64,000 nt of DNA, from NCBI RefSeq assembly GCF_014205215.1, contig NZ_JACHNC010000001.1:8180501-8244500 (forward strand), given 5' to 3'. The first letter of the stretch is position 1. The number at the start of each line of letters is the position of its first letter. Source of the DNA: Actinoplanes lobatus (lineage in GTDB: Bacteria; Actinomycetota; Actinomycetes; Mycobacteriales; Micromonosporaceae). The notes beneath the pieces were generated by a model. That model did no database searches, was not told the origin of the DNA, and worked only from the letters and a program-made list of their open reading frames with translations. Shown here piece after piece: positions 9,104 to 17,358 of this stretch. The position numbers and the translations under genes are program-made.

Positions 9104-9279
9104 CCACCGATCTACGCCCGGTGGGCGCGGCACAGGCGGGAGTGGGCAGCGGTAGACCATCACCCATGATCCATTTTCCCTGGAAGACCTTGGGCTATCG
9201 GATACCTCTGGGAGCTCTCTTCTTGGTCGCCCACGGCCGAATCCGCAATCCCTCGACAGCAGGACGCGTCACCCGGAGC

Positions 9280-9327
9280 GATCTTGAACGATTTACCATT
9301 CGAGGCGGTGGTAAATCGATCAAGATC
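9280..9327. repeat. 18-bp inverted repeat
   Basis: GATCTTGAACGATTTACC (9280-9297) and GGTAAATCGATCAAGATC (9310-9327) are inverted copies with one mismatch and a 12-nt spacer. This is long enough for a stable hairpin. No gene end is adjacent, so a plain terminator role is not obvious. Confidence 0.8.
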
Positions 9328-9353
9328 GCACAACAGCGGCGTGCAAAGCGGGC

Positions 9354-9373
9354 GAAACGGGCGCGCCCGTTTC
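9354..9373. repeat. 20-bp perfect palindrome
   Basis: GAAACGGGCGCGCCCGTTTC is a perfect 20-bp palindrome with no spacer. It could be a protein-binding site or part of a repetitive extragenic element. Confidence 0.8.
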
Positions 9374-9490
9374 CGGCGAAAGCCCCATTTCCGCCTAGCG
9401 CGGCGGGCGGCGCCCCCATTTTGGTGGTTCGCCCGACCGGGCGCTTGACGTAGAACCGCAAACACCCGAGAAGAAGACTCCTGGACGGCC

Positions 9491-9535
9491 ACGATCGCCC
9501 AAGATCGCGCCGACCGGTAACGATTGCCCAAGATC
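9491..9535. repeat. direct repeat, 16-bp unit
   Basis: ACGATCGCCCAAGATC (9491-9506) and ACGATTGCCCAAGATC (9520-9535) differ at one base and start 29 bp apart. The GATCTT end resembles the arm of the inverted repeat at 9280. Confidence 0.75.
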
Positions 9536-10226
9536 TACACCGGTTTTCGCGGATGGCTCGAACGGCCGCCGGTGACCGGCCGAATCTCACGCCGAAGGCG
9601 GGAAACAAGCGAACAGGCGACTTGACCTCGACGCCAGGCGACGACCGAGAGAGACTCCCTGGCTTACCTCGATCTACCACAAAGGCCGATGAACGGTGTC
9701 ACTCGCCTACTCGGAGTGTCGGCCGGCCGGGTTTGTGGAGTGAGCTCGCACGAAGCCGTCGGCGGGGCGGCCGTCACGGCGATGGGCGGGGTGGGCGCAC
9801 ACGCTGGCGATGTCATGGTCGCCTACCTGTCCGCACGCGGCGACGTGCGTGTGCGGCCACCACGTCTTCGACCCGACGTGTACACCCACCCACGCTGAAG
9901 CCCGGCCGTGTAAACCCCGCCCGCCGCGGAGGACGGCCGTGTGCGGCCGCCGGGCCCGGCGGGACCACGGATGACGAGTTCCGTGACCGGCGCAACGGCC
10001 GAGAGCGGCAACCCGGGTGTCTGGCAACCAAGACCGCGACCATCCGCTCAGGGCGACCCGGTCCGCCGAGGGCGAGAGCCGACCGCCCCGGCCGTGACCG
10101 GCGGCGGGCAGGGGTGGCGGCGACGGGGGTGGCCCGCCGGGCGACCGTTCTACGCCCGGCGGGGGCGGCAAAGGCTGGAGTGGCAGCGAGATCGCGCCGA
10201 CCGGACGGGACGGTCCAGATGAGGCT

Positions 10227-10293
10227 GGACGAGGTCACGCGTACCGCAAAAAGGAGCTGGAAGCGGCACGCGCGACCTCGAACGATCTCTAGC
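10227..10293. repeat. dispersed intergenic repeat, copy 1
   Basis: This stretch shares GGACGAGG, CACGCGTAC, AGCTGGAAGCG, ACCTCGA and ACGATCTCTAGC in the same order with 43809-43882, with small indels between the blocks. In both places it abuts the 3' end of a minus-strand gene. It contains an imperfect inverted repeat (GAGGTCACGCGT at 10231-10242, with the complement near 10268). Confidence 0.7.
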
Positions 10294-10301
10294 GTGTCGG
10301 A

Positions 10302-11495
10302 TCAGGCTTCTCGGAGCGGGCGCCAGGCACCCAGGGTGATGAGCGCCATGATGACGGCGGCGATCCAGAACGGTGCGGTGATCGACCACACGCCCGCGAG
10401 GAGACCGCCGAGCAGGGAGCCGAGCGCCGCCCCACCGGTCTGGATCAGCAAGTAGACGCTGGACACCCGGCCACGGAGGTGGTCGGGAACGGCCCGCTGC
10501 CCGATCGTCGCGGTGATCACGCCCCACACCATGGTGTGGACGCTGAAGACGATCAGGACAGCGGCCGCTACCCACGGTGACGTGGTCACGGCGAGCGTCA
10601 CATGGACGAGCACCTCGGTGATCAGTCCGGCCCGCAGCACCGCCCCGTTGCCGAAGCGGCGGCTCAGGCGCGTCGCGACTCCCGCGCCGAACAGGCCACC
10701 GACCGCGAAGGCGGTCAGCAGGATTCCGTAGCCGACCTCGTGGAGGCCGAGCCGGTCCCGGCAGTAGACGACGAAGACCGCGAACGCCGCACAGAACGCG
10801 ATGTTGCCGACGCCCATGCTGACCGCCGTGGTCCGCAGCAGACGGTGGCCCCACAGCCAGCGGATGCCGGCGCCGATCTCGCGGCGGAGCGAGGTACGTT
10901 CGTGCTGCTCGGAAGGTGGAACCGGGCGGATGCCGGCGAGCAGCGCGGCGGACGCGGCGAAGGTCAGCGCGTCCACGCCGAACGGCACCGCCGCCGAGAT
11001 CACGAACAGCCAGGCACCGAGCGGCTTCGCGATGAACTGGTTGACGCTGAACGTGGCGCCGAGCCGGGCGTTGGCGCTCGACAGGTGCTCCGGGGCGACG
11101 ATCGCCGGGATCAGGGCGCCCATCGCGGTGTCGGCCAGCGTCTCACCGACGCCGAGCAGGAACACCACCAGGTAGACGACCGGAATGGTGACCGTGCCGG
11201 TGGCGATGGTGGCGGTGAGCACGGTCAGGGCCGCGGCGCGCAGCACGTTGACCACCACGGCCGTGGTCCGGCGGTCGAGACGATCCACCCACGCGCCGCT
11301 GACCAGGGCGATCAGCAGCCACGGCAACTGTTGGGCGAAGACGGCGCCGGCGATCAGCGACGGGTTGTCACTGATCGAGGCGACCAGCAGCGGGCCGGCG
11401 GCCATGGTGACGCCGTCGCCGATGTTCGAGATCGCGGATGCGGTCCAGAGACGGTTGAAGTCCGCGCCGATTCGCGCGGATAGAAGGGCACGCAA
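10302..11495 (-). CDS. MFS drug exporter (DHA3 type)
   Basis: A 397-residue protein with about 12 membrane helices. It starts at TTG 11495 with a GAGGAG site. The N-terminus (FNRLWTASAISNIGDGVTMAAGPLL) and the loop VDRLDRRTTAVVVNVLRA match the DHA3 group that includes macrolide, tetracycline and siderophore exporters. The second half carries LRGRVSSVYLLIQTGGAALGSLLGG. Substrates are unknown. Between this gene and the divergent sigma factor lies a 17-codon leader ORF and a pair of mutually exclusive hairpins that can mask its ribosome-binding site. This suggests antibiotic-inducible translation (inference). Confidence 0.85.
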   Translation of the reverse strand: MRALLSARIGADFNRLWTASAISNIGDGVTMAAGPLLVASISDNPSLIAGAVFAQQLPWLLIALVSGAWVDRLDRRTTAVVVNVLRAAALTVLTATIATGTVTIPVVYLVVFLLGVGETLADTAMGALIPAIVAPEHLSSANARLGATFSVNQFIAKPLGAWLFVISAAVPFGVDALTFAASAALLAGIRPVPPSEQHERTSLRREIGAGIRWLWGHRLLRTTAVSMGVGNIAFCAAFAVFVVYCRDRLGLHEVGYGILLTAFAVGGLFGAGVATRLSRRFGNGAVLRAGLITEVLVHVTLAVTTSPWVAAAVLIVFSVHTMVWGVITATIGQRAVPDHLRGRVSSVYLLIQTGGAALGSLLGGLLAGVWSITAPFWIAAVIMALITLGAWRPLREA

Positions 11496-11500
11496 AACTA

Positions 11501-11570
11501 GCTCCTCAAGCCAGGAAGAGAAAAGTGGCGAGGAGCCGGCCGGTCAGCGTGTTACGCGGCCTGCTCCTCG
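11501..11570 (-). promoter_or_regulatory. predicted translational attenuator of the MFS gene
   Basis: Three segments on the minus strand compete. Arm L (complement of 11557-11570, inside the leader ORF) can pair with arm R (complement of 11529-11542) over 14 bp with one mismatch. The GAGGAGC core of arm L is repeated at the MFS ribosome-binding site (complement of 11501-11507). Arm R contains GCTCCTC and can therefore pair either with L (site free) or with the ribosome-binding site (site masked). This arrangement is typical of leader-peptide attenuation. Confidence 0.55.
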
Positions 11571-11605
11571 GGCGAGAGAGCGACCGTGACCATGGTGAGA
11601 AGCAT
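11552..11605 (-). CDS. leader peptide upstream of the MFS exporter
   Basis: A 17-residue ORF, MLLTMVTVALSPEEQAA. It starts at ATG 11605 six nucleotides after an excellent GGGAG site and ends in TAA at 11552, 57 nt before the exporter start. Codons for PEEQAA form the left arm of the attenuator hairpin. Ribosome stalling early in this ORF would leave the L:R hairpin intact and the exporter site open. Free translation to the stop would break it. A second in-frame ATG lies at 11593. Confidence 0.55.
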   Translation of the reverse strand: MLLTMVTVALSPEEQAA

Positions 11606-11665
11606 TTCTCACTCCCTTCTACCGGGACTGCAACAGATCCGGCGTCCGAGAGTGTAGTAGAGGGT

Positions 11666-12142
11666 ATGAGGGATACGGGGTTCGAGGCCTTCGTGCGGGA
11701 GAGCGCCGCCGGGCTGCTGCGGCTCGGCAACGCGCTGACGCTCGACTCGGCTGCCGCCGAGGATCTCGCCCAGGAGACCCTCATCCGCGTGGGCACGTCC
11801 TGGTCGCGGGTGCGCAGGGACGGAAACCCGGTGGGGTACGCGCAGCGCACGATGATCAACCTGTTCCTGAACGAGCGGAGGCGACGCCGGGCGATCCCCG
11901 TCGCCACGGTGCCCGACACGGCACGGGAGGACGCGGCGCTCGCCTCGGTCGAGTCGTCCGCGGCGGTCCGGCAGATCCTGGCCGGGCTGCCACCGCCGCA
12001 GCGTGCCGCGATCGCGCTGCGCTATCTGTGCGACCTGCCGGACGAGGAGATCGCCGCGGTGCTGGGGTGTGCCGCGGGCACGGTGCGGTCGCACCTGTCC
12101 CGCGGTTTGACGACGTTGCGCGGCCGGATGACGCAGGGGTGA
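11666..12142 (+). CDS. ECF sigma factor (SigE-like family)
   Basis: A 158-residue sigma factor. Region 2 is MRDTGFEAFVRESAAGLLRL and AAAEDLAQETLIRVGTSWSRV. Region 4 is LPPPQRAAIALRYLCDLPDEEIAAVLGC followed by the recognition helix AAGTVRSHLSRGLTTLR. It is short because the N-terminal extension is missing, as usual in this actinomycete group. The ATG at 11666 is chosen because region 2 starts immediately after it; the open frame extends upstream without homology-like sequence. The stop overlaps the next gene by GTGA, so the two are translationally coupled. Confidence 0.88.
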   Translation: MRDTGFEAFVRESAAGLLRLGNALTLDSAAAEDLAQETLIRVGTSWSRVRRDGNPVGYAQRTMINLFLNERRRRRAIPVATVPDTAREDAALASVESSAAVRQILAGLPPPQRAAIALRYLCDLPDEEIAAVLGCAAGTVRSHLSRGLTTLRGRMTQG

Positions 12143-12810
12143 GCGAGATGCTGTCCAAGTCCGATTTCGATCTGCCGGTGCCGGCCGGGTTCACCGAGCG
12201 GGTGCGGCGCGGGGTCCGCCGGCGCCGCCGTCTGCGCGTGTTCGCCGTGGTGGGCTGTGTGCTGCTCGGGCTGGCCGGGATCTCGGTGGCGGCCTGGCCG
12301 GAGCCACGCCGGGCACCGGTGGAGTCCCCCGCCCCCGCCGTGGGCGAGGTGGCCGGTTTCCGGATCGGCTACGCGCCGCCCGGGTTGCGCCTGGATCCAC
12401 AGGTCAGCAGCTCGGTGCACACGGTGACGGAGAACCTGCTGGTGAACGACGGCTCCGAACCGGGACCGGGTCAGGCGAGCGCCGTGGTCACGATGCGCGT
12501 CTTCGTCAAGGCGAACGGTGGGAACTCCCTGTTCATCACCGTCCTGCAGCCGCTGGGGACGACGCCGCGGGCCGACCGGGCGGCGATCACGCGATGGCTG
12601 TCCGCCTGGTCCACGATCGGGATGGAGCAGGTCGGCGAGTTCGCCGTGCCCACCGGGACCGCGCGGCTGATGCGGGGGCAGACCACGGACGGGCCGAAAC
12701 ACCAGGTGCTGATCACCACGGCGGACGGGACGGTGATCGACGTGGGCGGCAACGCCGAACTGTCGGCGGCCGAGTTGACCTCGGTCGCGACCGGGCTCAG
12801 CCGCGGCTGA
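12139..12810 (+). CDS. membrane-anchored partner of the sigma factor (probable anti-sigma)
   Basis: A 223-residue single-pass protein starting at GTG 12139, or at ATG 12148. The cytoplasmic N-terminus (LSKSDFDLPVPAGFTERVRRGVRRRRR) is followed by a helix (FAVVGCVLLGLAGISVAAW) and a Pro-rich extracellular linker. The exported C-terminal domain resembles the beta-rich sensor domains found next to SigE-type sigma factors. It lacks a zinc-binding HxxxCxxC motif, so an anti-sigma role rests on coupling to the sigma gene. The last 14 nt overlap the convergent phosphotransferase gene. Confidence 0.7.
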   Translation: MSEMLSKSDFDLPVPAGFTERVRRGVRRRRRLRVFAVVGCVLLGLAGISVAAWPEPRRAPVESPAPAVGEVAGFRIGYAPPGLRLDPQVSSSVHTVTENLLVNDGSEPGPGQASAVVTMRVFVKANGGNSLFITVLQPLGTTPRADRAAITRWLSAWSTIGMEQVGEFAVPTGTARLMRGQTTDGPKHQVLITTADGTVIDVGGNAELSAAELTSVATGLSRG

Positions 12811-13696
12811 GCGGTCTCCGGCTCCGCAGGCGACTGTCCAGCCAGGTCAGCAGGTGGTGGGCCTGTTCCTGCTGCATGTGGCGCAGGCGGAACGGCCCGG
12901 GCAGGTGGCAGTCGCGCCAGGCACGGCTCGCGAGACCGGCCAGGGCCACGTCGATGTGGTCGGCGGGCGTGTCGTGCCAGCAGGTGCTCCGCAGAAACAG
13001 CTCCGGGTCCTGCCCGCAGGCGGCCAGGTCGGGCAGGAGCCGGATCAGGTCCATCCAGCCGGGCGCGGTCCACAGGTGGGTCCAGTCGACGATCCGCAGG
13101 CGGCCGCCGGGCTCCCGGATCACGTTGTCGCGGCGCAGGTCACCGTGGTGCAGGGCGGTCCCCGGGGCGAGGACGTCGAGCCAGCGGTCGGCCAACTCGG
13201 CGAGGCGCTCGACCGGGACGGTGATCGGCGGCGGCTTGGCAGGGCCCAGGATCCGCCAGTCGGCCATCAACGGCACAAAGGCTTCGGCGTACGGGGTGGT
13301 GCCCCCGATCGGGGACGGGTCCATGCGGTCGCGCATCCGCTCGACGACGAGCCGCAGGTGGTCGAGGTCGTCGCTGGTCCAGCGGGTGACGGTGTCGCCG
13401 TCGACGACTTCGAAGACCTCGATCGACCAGTCCCCCACTGTCCGGGCGGCGATCAGCCGGGGTCCGAGGTCGCCGGCCGCACCCGCCAGCGGCACGGCGG
13501 GCCCCTCGCCACCGGGGGCGGCCTTGACGAACAGACGCCGGCCATCGCTGCCGGTCACCAGCGAGGCGATCGACGGGGTGAAGCCGCCGACGGCGGATTC
13601 CTCCCGGACGACGTGGCCACCGAGCAGGCCGGCCACCGCCTCCCTGACCGGTTGCGGCGCGTCGGCCAACAGGGGGCGGGTATCCACGGTGATCAC
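12797..13696 (-). CDS. aminoglycoside phosphotransferase-family kinase
   Basis: A 299-residue protein of the APH/choline kinase fold. The catalytic loop is H184-G-D186-LRRDN191 (HHGDLRRDNVI), followed by the metal-binding RIVDWTHLW. The N-lobe shows GRRLFVKAAPGGEGPA with the probable ATP-binding Lys. The C-terminal part (DLIRLLPDLAACGQDP) is typical of uncharacterised actinomycete members of this family, which often act on metabolites rather than antibiotics. The substrate is unknown. Confidence 0.82.
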   Translation of the reverse strand: MITVDTRPLLADAPQPVREAVAGLLGGHVVREESAVGGFTPSIASLVTGSDGRRLFVKAAPGGEGPAVPLAGAAGDLGPRLIAARTVGDWSIEVFEVVDGDTVTRWTSDDLDHLRLVVERMRDRMDPSPIGGTTPYAEAFVPLMADWRILGPAKPPPITVPVERLAELADRWLDVLAPGTALHHGDLRRDNVIREPGGRLRIVDWTHLWTAPGWMDLIRLLPDLAACGQDPELFLRSTCWHDTPADHIDVALAGLASRAWRDCHLPGPFRLRHMQQEQAHHLLTWLDSRLRSRRPLSRG

Positions 13697-13841
13697 CTTA
13701 GGCTGACCGTTTCCCGCCCGATCAACGGGTCGCCGCCGCCGGGAGGAATCGGGTGCTCGTGCCCGTACCGGGAAAGGGTTTTCGGGGTTGTCCTGGCACC
13801 GGCATGGCGCTGATCGTCTGCAGAGGTCGCCGCCGGCAGGC

Positions 13842-14696
13842 TCACCGCCGGAGCAGGTCGCGCAGCAGCGTGGCCAGGGCGGGGACTGCCGGATGGGTTG
13901 GTGGTTCGCGCCAGGCGAGGTGCAGTTCGATCGGGCGGGCGCCGGTCAGCGGGAGGTAGGTGACCGCCGGGTGGGGATGCATGGCCGCGGTCGCGGTGCT
14001 GGTGACCCCGGCGGTGCGGCCGGCCGAGATCGCGGCCAGCCAGTCGTCGGTGTTCGCCACCTCGACCGTGATGGCCGGGGTCGCGTCCGGTGGCCACAGG
14101 TCGAGGCTGGTGGTGCCGGTGACCGTGTTGATCGCGATGGCCCAGTCGGCCAGGTCGGTCAGCGTCAGGCTGGGGTGGCGGGCCAGGTCGCTGTCGGCCG
14201 GGACGGCGGCTACCCGCTGTTCGGTGGTCAGCAGTTCGGTGTGGATGCCGGGCGTCTCGCCGGGGTCGCGCAGGACCGCGGCGTCGGTGCGGCCCTGGGC
14301 CAGCCCGGCGGTGCGGTCGTCGACCCGCAACAACCGCAGTGGGATGTGTGGATGCGTCTCCTGCCAGGCACGGAGAAGGGTGGTGGTGTGTTCGCCGAGA
14401 GCCGACCAGGCATGACCGAGCCGTAGCGGCCACGTTCCGGCGCGCGCCGGGTCGAGGGCCTCGTCGACGGCGGCGACCGCCGCGGCCGCCCGCGCCCGGA
14501 AAGCCTCCCCTGCCGGGGTGAGTTCCAGGTGATGGGTGGAACGGTCGACGAGCCCGACGCCGAGATGCTCCTCCAACTGGCGCAGCGTGCGGGACAGCGC
14601 CGGCTGGGTGAGATGCAGCCGGGCCGCGGCGCGGGTGATGCTGCCCTCGGCGGCGATCGCCAGGAAAGCGCGGAGATGCCGTAACTCGGCGGTCAT
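13842..14696 (-). CDS. LysR-family transcriptional regulator
   Basis: 284 residues starting at ATG 14696. The N-terminal winged HTH is classic: LRHLRAFLAIAAEGSITRAA then LHLTQPALSRTLRQLEEHLG (residues 5-45). A co-inducer domain with LRLLRVDDRTAGLAQGRTDAAVL follows. It is divergent from an EamA exporter 69 nt away. LysR proteins commonly control such a neighbour and themselves, so the exporter is the likely target. The 3' side has 145 nt before the phosphotransferase gene in which I see no gene. Confidence 0.9.
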   Translation of the reverse strand: MTAELRHLRAFLAIAAEGSITRAAARLHLTQPALSRTLRQLEEHLGVGLVDRSTHHLELTPAGEAFRARAAAAVAAVDEALDPARAGTWPLRLGHAWSALGEHTTTLLRAWQETHPHIPLRLLRVDDRTAGLAQGRTDAAVLRDPGETPGIHTELLTTEQRVAAVPADSDLARHPSLTLTDLADWAIAINTVTGTTSLDLWPPDATPAITVEVANTDDWLAAISAGRTAGVTSTATAAMHPHPAVTYLPLTGARPIELHLAWREPPTHPAVPALATLLRDLLRR

Positions 14697-14765
14697 AACC
14701 GGGAAGCATAACCACTGCTCGATCAGCATTTCCGGGCCGCCGGGCGGGCGCATAGCGTCAGCGTC

Positions 14766-15644
14766 ATGAGGGCGGGAGTGGGCCTCGTGCTGGGCGGGGC
14801 GATGTCGGTGCAGTTCGGGTCGGCGGTCGCGGCGCTGCTGTTTCCCCGGGCCGGGGCGGCCGGAGTGGTCACGTTGCGGTTGCTGATCGCGGCCGGGCTG
14901 CTGCTGGTGGTGTGCCGTCCCCGCCTGCGCGGGCACAGCCGGGGCGACTGGGCGGTGGTCGCCGGGTTCGGGATCGCGCTGGCCGGCATGAACACGCTGT
15001 TCTACCAGGCGATCGACCGGATACCACTGGGCCCGGCCGTGACCCTCGAGGTACTCGGCCCGCTCACGCTGTCGGTGGTCGCCGCCCGGCGCCGGGCCAG
15101 CTGGTGGTGGGCGGGTCTGGCGCTGGCCGGGGTGGCCCTGCTCGGCTATCAGGGCTTCGACCGTCTGGACCCGGCCGGGGCGGCGTTCGCGCTGGGTGCG
15201 GGCGTGATGTGGGCCGGGTACATCGTGTTCAGTGCCCGTGCCGGGCAGCGTTTCCCGAAAGCCGACGGGCTGGCCCTGGCGATGGGCGCGGCGACGCTGC
15301 TCAGCCTGCCGCTGGGCGCCCGGCCCCACCTTCTGGAGCCGGTCACCCTCGGCCTCGGCACGGTGGTGGCGCTGATGTCGTCGGTTCTGCCGTACACGCT
15401 GGAGCTTCGCGCCCTGCGCCGCCTGCCGACGTCGACCTTCGCGGTGCTGATGAGCCTCGGCCCGGCGCTGGCCGTACTGGCCGGCTGGACCGTCCTCGGA
15501 CAGCGCCTGTCCGCCCTCGAACTGGTCGCGGTAGCCCTGGTGATCGCCGCGAGCGTCGGCGCGGTCCGTACTTCCCGGCCCACTTCCCGGCCTGGCTCCC
15601 GGCCCGCTCCCTCTCCTGGCAAGCCCCGCGAGGAAGCGCGCTGA
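14766..15644 (+). CDS. EamA/DMT exporter (RhtA-like)
   Basis: 292 residues with ten predicted helices in two EamA halves. The first half has TLRLLIAAGLLLVVCRP and FYQAIDRIPLGPAVTLEVLGPL. The second has RRLPTSTFAVLMSLGPALAVLAGW, the pattern of RhtA-type amino-acid (threonine/homoserine) exporters. The C-terminal tail is Pro/Ser/Arg-rich and cytoplasmic. It is likely controlled by the divergent LysR regulator. Confidence 0.88.
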   Translation: MRAGVGLVLGGAMSVQFGSAVAALLFPRAGAAGVVTLRLLIAAGLLLVVCRPRLRGHSRGDWAVVAGFGIALAGMNTLFYQAIDRIPLGPAVTLEVLGPLTLSVVAARRRASWWWAGLALAGVALLGYQGFDRLDPAGAAFALGAGVMWAGYIVFSARAGQRFPKADGLALAMGAATLLSLPLGARPHLLEPVTLGLGTVVALMSSVLPYTLELRALRRLPTSTFAVLMSLGPALAVLAGWTVLGQRLSALELVAVALVIAASVGAVRTSRPTSRPGSRPAPSPGKPREEAR

Positions 15645-15710
15645 GTTGCGCGTGTGCGCCGACCGGGCAGCTCGCCCTCTTCCCCACCCGGCCGCGGACT
15701 GGAGAGAACC

Positions 15711-15875
15711 ATGTTCCTGGTGACCGTTGACGGCGGCGAGGTGGTCGACGGCAAGGTGCACCTGCACGTCACTCTCGCCGGGGAGGACATCGTGGTCGCC
15801 GGTCATCTGCATCGGGCGACCGTGCGTGACTTCTTCGTCCGGGCCTATGTGAGTCCGCTCCGCACCGAGCGGTGA
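15711..15875 (+). CDS. small hypothetical protein
   Basis: 54 residues (MFLVTVDGGEVVDGKVHLHVTL… ending FFVRAYVSPLRTER). It starts at ATG 15711 after a good GGAGAG site and has near-complete G/C third positions. Two short beta-rich repeats with HLHVTL and GHLHRATV are visible. It overlaps the convergent MFS gene by 31 nt. No family is recognised. Confidence 0.5.
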   Translation: MFLVTVDGGEVVDGKVHLHVTLAGEDIVVAGHLHRATVRDFFVRAYVSPLRTER

Positions 15876-17032
15876 CGGATGGTCACGGCCAGCAGGAGGA
15901 GGATGACGGCGGCCACCGGGGCCGGCGCGAATGCGGCGGTGGTGTCGACGCTGTCGGCCAGATGGCCGGCCGCCGGGGCCGCGAGCGCCGATCCGGCCGC
16001 GCTGAACGAGTTGTTCCAGGTGAGCGCCTGAGTCAGAACCCCTCGGTGTACGGAGTTCTCGGTCAGCACGTTCAGCAGGACGAGGGTGGGCGGGATCGCC
16101 GCCTCGGTGAGCACCACGGTCACGGCCATCCAGACGGGCGACGGGGCGAACGGAACCAGCAGGGCGGTGGCGGCCATGTAGGCGGCGACGGTGACGAGTC
16201 GCCGTTCCGCCGGGGCGCGATGGCGGCGCAGGCCGTACAGATAGCCGGAGGCCAGGCCGCTCAGGCTCGCGGCCAGCAGGATCCCGGTGGCCGCCGCCGG
16301 GACGCCGCGGCCGGTGGCGTAGGCGCTGACCGCCACCCCGATCGTGCCGAAGTAGATGCCGACCGCCAGATTCGACAGGGCGAGCAGGAGAAAGCCGAGC
16401 CCCAGCAACTGTCCGCGGGTCCCGATCCGGATGGGCTCCGGCGCGGTGCCGCGCTGGAGCGCAAGCGCCGTCCCGCCCGCCAGGATCAGGCCCGCGGCCA
16501 GGGCGCTGGCCACCGCCGCGTGGCCGGCCGCGCCGAGGGTGGTGGCCACCGCCGGGCCGATCAGGAAGGCCGTGGCGTTGGCCAGCGATTCCAGGGAGAA
16601 CGCGGTGGAGAGCGCCTCGCGTGTGCCGCCGAAGCGGAGAAGATGGGACCAGCGGGCCGCGGAGAGCGCACCGAGCTGGGGTACGACGGCGCCCGCGCAC
16701 GTGGCGGCGAGGATCAGCGTGGCGGCGGAGTCGGCGGTCAGCAGGATCAGGACGGCAGATCCGTGCGCGGGCAGGGCGAACGGCAGCACGCGGGTCTGCC
16801 CGTATCGGTCGATCATGCGGGCCAGTTGCGGGCCGATGAGCGCCTCGGCGAGCGCGAATCCGGCGGTGGCCAGGCCGGCGGCGCCGTAGGAGCCGGTACG
16901 GGCGTGTACCAGCCAGATCAGGCTGAGACCCGTCATACCGATGCCGATCCGGCCGATCGCGGCGGCCAGGAAGAAGGCGGCGGCGCCGGGAAGACGCAGA
17001 AGGGTGGAGTATCCGGACGTGGCGGAAGACAT
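15845..17032 (-). CDS. MFS transporter
   Basis: 395 residues and about 12 helices. The N-terminus (YSTLLRLPGAAAFFLAAAIGRIGIGMTGL) and the RMIDRYGQTRVLPFALPAHG loop closely resemble the MFS protein encoded at 28684-29928 (YRRLFAAPGAAAFTLAALPARMAISM, WVDRYGQSRVVVPTALF). The two are paralogs. This group is annotated as putative exporters with unknown substrates. The gene has a free 5' region of 326 nt shared with the divergent methyltransferase. Confidence 0.85.
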   Translation of the reverse strand: MSSATSGYSTLLRLPGAAAFFLAAAIGRIGIGMTGLSLIWLVHARTGSYGAAGLATAGFALAEALIGPQLARMIDRYGQTRVLPFALPAHGSAVLILLTADSAATLILAATCAGAVVPQLGALSAARWSHLLRFGGTREALSTAFSLESLANATAFLIGPAVATTLGAAGHAAVASALAAGLILAGGTALALQRGTAPEPIRIGTRGQLLGLGFLLLALSNLAVGIYFGTIGVAVSAYATGRGVPAAATGILLAASLSGLASGYLYGLRRHRAPAERRLVTVAAYMAATALLVPFAPSPVWMAVTVVLTEAAIPPTLVLLNVLTENSVHRGVLTQALTWNNSFSAAGSALAAPAAGHLADSVDTTAAFAPAPVAAVILLLLAVTIRHRSVRSGLT

Positions 17033-17358
17033 GGGAGTCCTTCGTCGCCGCCGGTAGGGCAGGGGTTCTGAGGATGCGACCCAGGCCCGCCACGGGCACT
17101 CGACATGGTGGAGGGAGGTGCCCGATCGCCCGGCGGAGGTGAGATCTCGGCTCGGCCAAGGCGGGTCCGAACGACTACCCGGACTCTAGCAGGGGCGAAT
17201 CGGGCCCCACACATCGACGTTCGGCGATTCCCCGGTGGGGATGCTGAGCGGCGGGAGCCATGCGAAAGCTACTGATCAGCGTCCGGCCCGGGTGTCGCGG
17301 GCCGGCACTGTGGGCGGTTCCCCGGAGCCGGCCACGAGCCTGCGGGCACGATGACGGG
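17033..17358. other. intergenic region between divergent genes
   Basis: 326 nt between the MFS and methyltransferase starts. I see no supportable ORF, RNA or strong palindrome. On the minus strand TAGAGT near 17183-17188 could be a -10 box for the MFS gene, but no good -35 accompanies it. Confidence 0.4.

Larger units (their letters stand above)
9104..10301. other. gene-free, repeat-rich intergenic region
   Basis: Nearly 1.2 kb without a supportable gene. Open frames here (the longest at 9553-10455) are Arg/Gly/Ala strings without codon bias or ribosome-binding sites. The region instead holds an 18-bp inverted repeat, a 20-bp perfect palindrome, a 16-bp direct repeat and a dispersed element at 10227-10293 shared with 43809-43882. 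The string AGATCGCGCCGACCGG occurs near both 9502 and 10189. It looks like accumulated non-coding repeats or the remains of a mobile element. Confidence 0.6.

Noticed and set aside
9553..10455. 300-codon plus-strand ORF in the gene-free region
   Set aside because: Composition is Arg/Gly/Thr/Pro string, no ribosome-binding site, no codon-position bias, and it runs into the 3' end of the MFS gene on the other strand.
11592..11657. Plus-strand upstream ORF before the sigma factor
   Set aside because: Without a ribosome-binding site; the same bases form the well-supported minus-strand leader of the exporter.
13842..17159. 1105-codon minus-strand ORF spanning LysR, EamA and MFS genes
   Set aside because: Only the last 284 codons (LysR) are real. 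The rest is the antisense or shifted reading of the EamA and MFS genes, a common artefact of high-GC DNA.
17260..17358. N-terminal extension of the methyltransferase
   Set aside because: The in-frame 33 codons before ATG 17359 (VRPGCRGPALWAVPRSRPRA-like) show no family similarity, and the family start is at SWALFDRLADDYD.
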